In this document: positions 5,321 to 10,927 of the stretch, one piece after another
Position numbering within the stretch: position 1 is the stretch's first letter
Layout of the letters: each line of letters opens with the position of its first letter
Assembly (NCBI GenBank): GCA_944372565.1
Contig: CALVZR010000166.1
Span: 1 to 10,927 of the forward strand
Direction of reading: 5' to 3'
Source of the DNA: an uncultured Clostridia bacterium
GTDB lineage: Bacteria; Bacillota; Clostridia; Christensenellales; Borkfalkiaceae
DNA length: 10,927 nucleotides
Translations under genes and position numbers: made by a program
Notes under the pieces: generated by a model
Databases searched by the model: none
Told to the model about the DNA's origin: nothing
The model's input: the letters and a program-made list of their open reading frames with translations, nothing else

Positions 5321-6499
5321 TTACAGTCTTGCCACACCCGATTTGCGGGCGGCTTCGCTGACCGCTTTCGCAACGGTGTCTGCAACGCGGGGATCGAACG
5401 GAGCGGGGATCACATAGTCGGGCTTCAGCTCTTCCTCCGTAATCAAAGAGGCGATCGCATAAGCCGCCGCGATGTTCATCTCGTCGTTGATGTCCTTCGC
5501 GCGCACGTCCAGAGCGCCGCGGAAGATGCCGGGGAACGCGAGGACGTTGTTGATCTGGTTCGGGAAGTCGCTGCGGCCCGTGCCGACGACCGCCGCGCCC
5601 GCCTTCTTGGCAAGGTCGGGCATGATTTCGGGAACGGGGTTCGCCATGGGCATAACGATGGCGCCCTCGTTCATCGAACGCACCATGTCTTCGGAAACGA
5701 CGCCCGCGGAGCTCACGCCCACGAAGATATCCGTGCCCTTCATGGCGTCGGCAAGCGTGCCCTTTCTCTTTTCCGCATTGGTGAACGAAGCGATCTCCTG
5801 CTTGGCGGGGGTCATTCCCTCATTGCCTTCGCAGATGATGCCCTTTCTGTCGCACATGAAGATATCCTTCACGCCCAGTTTCTTGAAGAGTTTGGCGATC
5901 GCCACGCCCGCGGCGCCCGCGCCGCTGAACGCGACCTTGATATCCTTGAAATCCTTCTTCACGTATTTGAGGGCGTTGATGCACGCGGCGATGCAGACGA
6001 TGGCAGTGCCGTGCTGGTCGTCGTGGAAAATGGGGATATCCACTTCGGGGTCTTCCTTGAGCCTCTTTTCGATCTCAAAGCACCTCGGCGCGGCGATGTC
6101 TTCGAGGTTCACGCCGCCGAAGCTGCCCGCGAGCAGTTTCACCGTTTTCACGATGTCGTCCGTATCCTTGCTCCTGATGCACAGCGGAATCGCGTCCACG
6201 CCGCCGAACGTCTTGAAAAGAACGCATTTGCCTTCCATAACGGGCATGCCCGCTTCGGGACCGATGTCCCCGAGGCCGAGCACCGCCGTGCCGTCCGTAA
6301 CCACGGCAACGGTGTTCCATCTTCTCGTCAGTTCAAAGGATTTATTGTAATCCTTCTGAATTTCGAGGCAGGGCTGCGCCACGCCGGGCGTGTAAGCCAA
6401 AGAAAGGTCTTCCTTGTTCTTTACGGGAACTCTGGAAACCATTTCGATCTTGCCTTTCCATTCGCCGTGAAGTCTCAGCGATTCTTTTGCGTAATCCAT
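5321..6499 (-). CDS. Malic enzyme (malate dehydrogenase, decarboxylating), NAD(P)-dependent
   Basis: 392 aa from the chosen start, the short single-domain bacterial form without the phosphotransacetylase-like tail of E. coli MaeB. It converts malate to pyruvate and CO2 with reduction of NAD(P), in the cytoplasm. Visible motifs: YTPGVA (36-41) with the catalytic Tyr; GKCVLFK with the catalytic Lys; the metal-binding region EDIAAPRCFEIE and HDDQHGTA (D160, D161); the Rossmann loop GAGAAG (193-198); CDRKG at the end of the next strand, whose acidic residue favours NAD; and ANPVPEI. The frame also opens at TTG 6517, but that codon overlaps the ribosome binding site GGAGG (6511-6515). ATG 6499, 11 nt beyond the site, is the real start. 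The gene is monocistronic with its own promoter and strong terminator. Together with the LDH/MDH-type enzyme it acts on the pyruvate/malate pool. Confidence 0.95.
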   Translation of the reverse strand: MDYAKESLRLHGEWKGKIEMVSRVPVKNKEDLSLAYTPGVAQPCLEIQKDYNKSFELTRRWNTVAVVTDGTAVLGLGDIGPEAGMPVMEGKCVLFKTFGGVDAIPLCIRSKDTDDIVKTVKLLAGSFGGVNLEDIAAPRCFEIEKRLKEDPEVDIPIFHDDQHGTAIVCIAACINALKYVKKDFKDIKVAFSGAGAAGVAIAKLFKKLGVKDIFMCDRKGIICEGNEGMTPAKQEIASFTNAEKRKGTLADAMKGTDIFVGVSSAGVVSEDMVRSMNEGAIVMPMANPVPEIMPDLAKKAGAAVVGTGRSDFPNQINNVLAFPGIFRGALDVRAKDINDEMNIAAAYAIASLITEEELKPDYVIPAPFDPRVADTVAKAVSEAARKSGVARL

Positions 6500-6545
6500 A
6501 CTTCGTTTTTCCTCCAAAATAAAAATCCTTTTTTCGTTCTATGTT

Positions 6546-6574
6546 ATTTTACAATAAACGCGCTTTTCTGTCAA
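6546..6574 (-). promoter_or_regulatory. Promoter of the malic enzyme gene
   Basis: On the minus strand an exact TTGACA (6574-6569) and TAAAAT (6551-6546) are 17 bp apart. The predicted start near 6539 gives a leader of about 40 nt. It separates malic enzyme from the operon ending in aspartokinase, whose stop is at 6604; no convincing terminator is seen in the gap 6575-6603. Confidence 0.8.
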
Positions 6575-6603
6575 TCAAAAAAGGCGCGAAGAAAGGGCGT
6601 TTT

Positions 6604-7938
6604 TTAACTTCCCTGCCCGAAAAATTCGCGGTAGATGGAGGCGATGCACTTTTCGTAATCGGCGTTCGCCACCCCCACGATGATATTGAGCTCGCTCGAG
6701 CCCTGGTCGATCATCTGAATATTGATATTGCTCTTCGCGAGCGCGGTGAAAAGGCGCGCCGCCGTGCCGGATTTTCTCGCCATGCCGTGCCCCACCGTGG
6801 CAACGAGCGCCACGTTTTCGGTTACGTGCACGTAGTCGGGAGAAACGCTCTCGCGGATCTCGTTGACGATGTCGTTGAGCACGCCGCCCGCGAGGTTTTT
6901 GGATTCGATAACCAGCGAAAGCGTATCGATTCCCGAAGGCACGTGCTCGATGCAGATGCCGTAATGTTCGATGATGGAAAGCAGTTTGCGCACGAAACCG
7001 ACCTCTGCGTTCATCATGGATTTTTCCACGAAGATGACCGTGAAGTCCTTCTTGCCCGCGATGCCCGTGATGATCTGTCCGTCCGCATGGACGTATTTTT
7101 CCGTGGGCACGATCATCGTGCCCGGCGCGGTCGGGTCGAACGTGTTGCGGATGTTGATGGAGATGCGCTTTTTCTGCACGGGGAAAATCGCCTCCGCGTG
7201 CAGCACGGAAGCTCCCATATAGGAAAGCTCGCGCAGTTCCTTATAGGTGACGAGGCGGATGATCTGCGCGTCCGGCACGATGCGCGGATCGCACACCATA
7301 AAGCCGGAAACGTCCGTCCAGTTTTCGTAGAGATCGGCGTCCGCGCCCGCGGCGATGACCGAACCCGTCACGTCGCTCCCCCCGCGGCTGAACGTTTTGA
7401 TGTTCCCGAAGGAATCCTTCCCGTAAAAGCCGGGGATCACGGCGTATTCCGTTTTGGAAAGTTTGGCCTTGATCTTATCTTCGGTGTAGGGCGCGTTGAG
7501 ATTGCCGTGGCTGTCGAAACGGATGAGTTCGGTGGCGTCCACAAAGGGAAAGCCCAGTTTTTCCGCCATCACCCGCGCGCTGAGGTATTCCCCGCGCGAC
7601 GCGGCGAAATCGGGCGAATCGGCGTGCGCGTCTATGGCGGCCTCCGTTTCGTCGAGCACGGCGGCGATGTCGAAATTCAACCCGAGATCGGCGGCGATTT
7701 CCGTAAACCTGTCCCGGATAACCGAAAAGGAATTTTTGCAGCTGCCCGTTTCCGCAGCCTCTTTCTGACAGCGGTACAGCATATCCGTGATCTTGATGTC
7801 GTCTTTAAAACGCTTGCCCGGCGCGGATACGACGACGTATCTCCTGTCCTTATCCGCCCTGATGATGCTCTCCACCCGTGCGATCGCCTTCGCGTCCGCC
7901 ATCGACGTACCGCCGAATTTACAAACTTTGATTCCCAT
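6604..7938 (-). CDS. lysC: Aspartokinase (monofunctional, two C-terminal ACT domains)
   Basis: 444 aa. It phosphorylates aspartate, the first step to lysine, threonine, methionine and diaminopimelate for cell wall. The N-terminal kinase motif KFGGTS is at 7-12; the ATP/aspartate-binding segment SRGGSD is at 184-189, followed by TGSVIAAGADADLYENWTDV. Next come the family-typical LSYMGASVLH and IRNTF segments. Two ACT domains follow at about 300-362 and 366-440, the second containing NINIQMIDQGSSELNI; they are the usual site of feedback by lysine or threonine. The length fits the ~440-450-aa single-chain class. A longer reading from 8058 would run into the DUF1015 gene and is rejected. ATG 7938 lies 4 nt after the DUF1015 stop, with GGAG at 7952-7955 rather far upstream, so translation is probably coupled. 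No lysine riboswitch precedes it. It is the last gene of the holA operon. Confidence 0.95.
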   Translation of the reverse strand: MGIKVCKFGGTSMADAKAIARVESIIRADKDRRYVVVSAPGKRFKDDIKITDMLYRCQKEAAETGSCKNSFSVIRDRFTEIAADLGLNFDIAAVLDETEAAIDAHADSPDFAASRGEYLSARVMAEKLGFPFVDATELIRFDSHGNLNAPYTEDKIKAKLSKTEYAVIPGFYGKDSFGNIKTFSRGGSDVTGSVIAAGADADLYENWTDVSGFMVCDPRIVPDAQIIRLVTYKELRELSYMGASVLHAEAIFPVQKKRISINIRNTFDPTAPGTMIVPTEKYVHADGQIITGIAGKKDFTVIFVEKSMMNAEVGFVRKLLSIIEHYGICIEHVPSGIDTLSLVIESKNLAGGVLNDIVNEIRESVSPDYVHVTENVALVATVGHGMARKSGTAARLFTALAKSNINIQMIDQGSSELNIIVGVANADYEKCIASIYREFFGQGS

Positions 7939-7942
7939 AATT

Positions 7943-9175
7943 TTATTCTTTCTCCGCGTAAGTGATGCGTTTTCCTTCCAGATAGTACCTTTTTTCCACG
8001 CCTTCCCCCATGGAGAAGGTCTTTTTGGGCAGTACGCCCTTTTTCGCCACGTAAGCAAAGAGTTCGCCCTTTTTCAGCGGCGCGAAACACACGCCCGAAG
8101 AACGCGCGTTTGCGGCGACGAGCGCGCGGAGGTTTTCCTCCCCGTGCACGTAATCGACCGAGCCGCCCTTTTTTGCGAGATAATCCGCTATGTATTCGTC
8201 CGCCTTCGCGATGCTTTCGGGGAGCGAAAGTTTTCCCGCGTGCGTTTCCCCTTCGATCAGCGAAAAAGCCGCGTCTGTTTTTTTCAGTCCGTTTTCAAAA
8301 TCCGCCTTGTCCACCCCGCTCACGAAACGGAAAATGGGCTCGAAACGGATGCCCTCGTCGTAAACGTTCACGATTTCCGCCAGGCAGAACCGCGCGGGAT
8401 GCGTTTTTCTCTCCTCCTCGCCGAGCGTCTTTTTCAGGGCGTTCCAGTGCTCTTTCGCCGTGGCGAGAGAGTGGTTTCCGTCCCCCGCCGCGAAGAGAAA
8501 GGGAGCCTTGTCCCCGTATTTTTTCTCCATGCGTTCGGGAGAAACGAGCGAGGCGAACATCTGCGGGATGTTTTCGTTTTCGGGGATAAAATATCCTTCG
8601 AGATGCCCGCCGCCCATATTGAGATCGAAATCGTATATCTTTTGATACTGCGCGCGCGCGGCGTACAGTTTTTCGTTGACCGAACGGCTTTCGTCGTCAT
8701 AGAGGAGCATGATGTGCGAAAACTCCGCGGGCGCGTCCCTGCGGATTTCGAGCCTGGGCGGAATGCGCTCCGCGATCGTTCCCTCGGTGGCGCGCACGAG
8801 CGCGCGGCTGCCGGGAGAATAATCGTAGGCTTCGAGGTCCACCGCCGCCGTCAGCCCGATCCGCCGCGGCGAATACGGCGTGGCGCGCACGGTGAGGATA
8901 TACCCCGCCGCCGATTCGCCGAGAACGCCCTCTTTGAGATATGTTTTCATCTGCTCCGCCGCTTTCGGCGCGAGTTCGGCCTTGCGGGAAAGGTAAATTT
9001 CGGGAAGGATGACCCTCAGCGAGGAGGGCTTTTCCCCCACGAACGCGTCGAGTTCCTTCCAGTATTTTTCTTCCGAAGTAAATTGGTCGCACGCGACGAC
9101 CGCCCACGCGCCGAGATCCACTCCCTTTCCGGGGAGCAGGAATTTCGCCGCCCTTAAAACCTCAGCCGCTTCCAT
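7943..9175 (-). CDS. DUF1015-family protein (function not established)
   Basis: 410 aa, typical length for DUF1015. Diagnostic segments are an N-terminal region with VVACDQFTSEEKYW, a central loop GDGNHSLATAK (G231-K241, with D232 and H235), and the C-terminal KTFSMGEGVEKRYYLEG. Many DUF1015 proteins have DGHHR in the central loop; here it is DGNHS. That loop resembles the nucleotide-binding loop of ParB/SerK-type proteins, so nucleotide binding or a small-molecule kinase role is conceivable, but this is inference. In Clostridia these genes are often found near serine biosynthesis genes; none is present here. ATG 9175 abuts the TAA of the 34-aa gene (stop and start adjacent), and only a weak GGTGATGG lies upstream, which argues for translational coupling. 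The protein has no membrane segment or signal peptide and should be cytoplasmic. Confidence 0.88.
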   Translation of the reverse strand: MEAAEVLRAAKFLLPGKGVDLGAWAVVACDQFTSEEKYWKELDAFVGEKPSSLRVILPEIYLSRKAELAPKAAEQMKTYLKEGVLGESAAGYILTVRATPYSPRRIGLTAAVDLEAYDYSPGSRALVRATEGTIAERIPPRLEIRRDAPAEFSHIMLLYDDESRSVNEKLYAARAQYQKIYDFDLNMGGGHLEGYFIPENENIPQMFASLVSPERMEKKYGDKAPFLFAAGDGNHSLATAKEHWNALKKTLGEEERKTHPARFCLAEIVNVYDEGIRFEPIFRFVSGVDKADFENGLKKTDAAFSLIEGETHAGKLSLPESIAKADEYIADYLAKKGGSVDYVHGEENLRALVAANARSSGVCFAPLKKGELFAYVAKKGVLPKKTFSMGEGVEKRYYLEGKRITYAEKE

Positions 9176-9280
9176 TTACACCATCACCACGAAAAAGGTA
9201 AATAAAGCCAGCGCGAGCGAACCGAGGATCATCCAGAATTTTTCGAGTTTGTTGAGTTTGTTTTCGTCGTTCTTTTTCAC
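9176..9280 (-). CDS. 34-aa single-helix membrane microprotein in the cdaA operon
   Basis: A GTG start at 9280, a strong AAGGAG site (9289-9294) 8 nt upstream, and a TAA at 9176-9178 define a 34-residue product. The N-terminal half is polar and charged, MKKNDENKLNKLEKFW. The second half, MILGSLALALFTFFVVMV, is one hydrophobic helix of about 18 residues. It fits exactly between cdaA (13 nt before) and DUF1015 (0 nt after), leaving no unexplained DNA in the operon. The positive and polar N-terminus suggests it stays in the cytoplasm. I know no named family for it. Possible roles are a CdaA partner in the membrane or simply a coupling leader for DUF1015; both are inference. Codon use resembles its neighbours. 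Confidence 0.8.
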   Translation of the reverse strand: MKKNDENKLNKLEKFWMILGSLALALFTFFVVMV

Positions 9281-9293
9281 GTTCCCTTCTCCT

Positions 9294-10121
9294 TTACCTT
9301 ACGTTCATATCCTGCCAGTAGAATTTGCTGAGCGTTTTTCTCAGCAGTTCGGAATCGGCATAGCGCGTGATGTTGCCGCCCTTGACCACCGAGATGATAC
9401 CCGTTTCCTCCGAAACGATGAGGGTGGTTACGTCTATATTCTCGGTGATGCCGATCGCGGCGCGGTGCCGCGTGCCGAGTTCCTTGGGCAGATTTTCTTT
9501 CTGCGAAAGGGGCAGAAAGCATCCCGCCGCCTCGATCTTCGTTCCGTTGATGATCATCGCGCCGTCGTGCAGGGGCGTTTTCGGGAAGAAAATGCTCTCG
9601 ATGAGCTGCGAGGTGATGGCGGAATCCACCTTCACGCCGCTTTCCAGAATGCGCTCGGGCACGTTTCCGTTGGAGAGCACGATGATGGCGCCGATGTCGT
9701 TTTTAGACATATTCTGCAGGGCGCGGATGATCTCGTCGATACAGTTGCTCACCTCCACCTCGCTGAAATTCTTCACAGCATGCTTGGTGCCGAAAAATTT
9801 CAGGTTGGCTTTGCGCCATACCGAGCTCTTGCATTCCACCGCATACACGATCGCCGCGAACAAAACGGCGGCGACGGGCACGATGAAAAACAGGCGGTTG
9901 ACCTCGCTGTTCCCCGAAAGGAGAAGGAGCGCAAGGCCGATGGCGATCATCACGGGCACGCCGATTTTGGCGAGCACCGCCGCGCCGTTCCCCCGCAGAA
10001 ATTTGAAGAGGAAATAATAGACCACCGTAAAGAAGGCGATGAACAATACCGCCCCGATCAGAAAATCCAAGCGCTGCAAATTTTCAAACAATCCTGCGAT
10101 TTTATCCGCCAAGTTATCCAT
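9294..10121 (-). CDS. cdaA: Diadenylate cyclase CdaA (cyclic di-AMP synthase)
   Basis: 275 aa, the usual CdaA length. It condenses two ATP into cyclic di-AMP, which controls potassium and osmolyte uptake and cell-wall homeostasis. The N-terminal ~100 residues hold three hydrophobic segments (about 20-42, 52-69 and 75-94). The catalytic DAC domain (about 120-265) has both active-site motifs intact: DGA at 186-188 in PLHDGAMII and RHR at 218-220 in GTRHRAAIG, plus VSEETG. The linker after the third helix reads VECKSSVWRKANLKFFG, whereas most CdaA proteins have an FQPELRRALE-type segment there, so the membrane half is divergent. ATG 10121 overlaps the end of holA by 8 nt, and GGGAGGG (10127-10133) lies 5 nt upstream. 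The usual downstream partners cdaR and glmM are absent; a 34-aa membrane protein, DUF1015 and aspartokinase follow instead. Confidence 0.95.
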   Translation of the reverse strand: MDNLADKIAGLFENLQRLDFLIGAVLFIAFFTVVYYFLFKFLRGNGAAVLAKIGVPVMIAIGLALLLLSGNSEVNRLFFIVPVAAVLFAAIVYAVECKSSVWRKANLKFFGTKHAVKNFSEVEVSNCIDEIIRALQNMSKNDIGAIIVLSNGNVPERILESGVKVDSAITSQLIESIFFPKTPLHDGAMIINGTKIEAAGCFLPLSQKENLPKELGTRHRAAIGITENIDVTTLIVSEETGIISVVKGGNITRYADSELLRKTLSKFYWQDMNVR

Positions 10122-10927
10122 CCGAACCCTCCCGTTCTTCCCGTATCAGAATTTCAAACAGCGCCAGAGCCAGCACCGATTCGAAATCCGTTTTGCCGCT
10201 TTTTGCAAAATAATCGCCGTCCGCGAGATAGTCCGCCGCCCTTTTGAGTTCCTTTTTGCGGAAGGCGCGCGCCTGCTCGCGGGATTTTTTCACGGCGTAT
10301 TCCTTCACGCCGAGTTCTCTGGAAAGCTCCGCGTCCGTCAAATTGCTCAACGAAATATGCAGGAGCCTTCTGAAATAATTGTATAAACTCACGATGAGCC
10401 GCTGCGGGGGTTCGCCCCTGGCGCTCATCTCCTTCAATACGGCGAGCGCCCCGCCGTAATCGCGGCGGCCGAAACGCTCCGTGAGTTCGTAGATCTGGTA
10501 TTCCGTATCCTTGCTCACCAGGCTTTCCACCGCTTCCGCCGTAACCGTGCCGCCCTCGCCCGCGTAGGCGATGAGTTTTGCGGTTTCCGCGGCGATCTTC
10601 GTCATATCCCGCAGGGAATATTCCGCCACTTTCTCCGCTTCCGCGCGGCCGATGTTTACGCCCCCCTTCGCGCACGCGTTCGCGATCCATTTACATAATA
10701 CGCCGAGTTCGGCTTTTTCGCAATCGATCGCCGTTACATTGGGCGCTTTTTTCAGAACGTCGCACGGGCGGGCGTTGTCGATCACGAGAACGGTTTCCGC
10801 CGCGGGGGATTCGAAATAGCTTTTGAGTTCCCTGTTGAAAAAGTCCGCCTTCGGGTAAAACTCCTTCACCGCCACCAGCCGCTTTTCGCTGAGGAAAGGC
10901 AGGGCGTTGAGCGCGGCGAGAAAAGCC
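10114..10927 (-). CDS. holA: DNA polymerase III delta subunit (clamp loader), 5' end outside window
   Basis: The frame is open from the right edge to the TAA at 10114-10116, giving about 270 C-terminal residues of a protein usually 320-345 long, so roughly 60-70 N-terminal residues are missing. The delta subunit opens the β sliding clamp during loading at the replication fork. Recognisable parts are ALNALPFLSEKRLVAVKEF at the visible start (the delta-type 'lPff...rlv.v' strand), VLVIDN, the middle region with YSLRDMTKIAAETAKLIAYAG, DTEYQIYEL, and a C-terminal helical domain with SLYNYFRRLLHISL and a closing LALALFEILIRE helix. The GTG at 10873-10875 is internal and not a real start, because conserved delta sequence continues upstream. 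The stop overlaps the cdaA start by 8 nt. The operon's promoter must lie beyond the right edge. Confidence 0.93.
   Translation of the reverse strand, partial: AFLAALNALPFLSEKRLVAVKEFYPKADFFNRELKSYFESPAAETVLVIDNARPCDVLKKAPNVTAIDCEKAELGVLCKWIANACAKGGVNIGRAEAEKVAEYSLRDMTKIAAETAKLIAYAGEGGTVTAEAVESLVSKDTEYQIYELTERFGRRDYGGALAVLKEMSARGEPPQRLIVSLYNYFRRLLHISLSNLTDAELSRELGVKEYAVKKSREQARAFRKKELKRAADYLADGDYFAKSGKTDFESVLALALFEILIREEREGSDG

Noticed and set aside
6500..6517. TTG start for malic enzyme at 6517
   Set aside because: The TTG overlaps the GGAGG ribosome binding site; ATG 6499 lies 11 nt after the site and fits the family's N-terminus.
6575..6603. Intrinsic terminator after aspartokinase
   Set aside because: T-runs are present, but no stem longer than two GC pairs can be formed next to them, so I do not call a terminator.
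5192..6607. Long open frame on the + strand opposite malic enzyme (471 codons)
   Set aside because: It is the antisense of a clear malic enzyme gene, has an Arg/His/Asp-rich composition typical of shadow frames in G+C-rich coding DNA, and matches no family. Similar + strand frames opposite the dehydrogenase (1728-2684), the ABC exporter (3382-4251), aspartokinase (6541-7965) and DUF1015 (7787-9157) are rejected for the same reason.
7939..8058. Longer aspartokinase start at 8058
   Set aside because: The extra 40 residues overlap the DUF1015 C-terminus, do not resemble aspartokinase, and the conserved start MGIKVCKFGGTS begins at 7938.

Overview
The window looks like chromosomal DNA from a low-to-mid G+C Gram-positive bacterium, most likely an anaerobic member of the Clostridia (Bacillota). 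The grounds are AGGAGG-type ribosome binding sites before almost every gene, consensus TTGACA/TATAAT promoters in A/T-rich gaps, GC-rich hairpin plus T-run terminators, and a Clostridia-like gene set (fermentative LDH-type dehydrogenase, single-domain malic enzyme, monofunctional aspartokinase, CdaA-type diadenylate cyclase). Coding DNA is clearly richer in G+C than the gaps. I cannot place it at genus level from sequence alone; an uncultured gut Christensenellales-type lineage is only a guess.

Layout. The left end is on the + strand: the 3' end of a GNAT acetyltransferase, then an AraC-family regulator with its own promoter and terminator, then thioredoxin with its own promoter and terminator. 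Thioredoxin converges on a long minus-strand block that runs to the right end. Reading that block in its transcription direction (right to left): holA (5' end outside the window), cdaA, a 34-aa membrane microprotein, a DUF1015 protein and aspartokinase form one tight operon (junctions: 8-nt overlap, 13-nt gap, 0 nt, 4 nt). Separately promoted genes follow: malic enzyme with a strong terminator, a 73-aa two-helix membrane protein with a perfect consensus promoter, an ABC half-exporter, and an LDH/MDH-fold dehydrogenase.

Function. The dehydrogenase and malic enzyme both act at the pyruvate/malate/lactate node, and aspartokinase draws on aspartate made from oxaloacetate. CdaA makes cyclic di-AMP. 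The usual partner gene cdaR is not next to cdaA; the 34-aa membrane protein sits in that position.

There is no CRISPR array, transposon, phage gene, tRNA or rRNA, and most genes are ordinary housekeeping or metabolic genes. The points most worth a second look are: the unlisted 34-aa microprotein in the cdaA operon; the divergent CdaA membrane half; Arg at the substrate-specificity position of the LDH-like enzyme; a paired 21-bp repeat at activator distance upstream of that gene's promoter; structured leaders in front of the ABC exporter and the 73-aa protein; and a four-cysteine cluster at the N-terminus of the AraC-type regulator beside thioredoxin.
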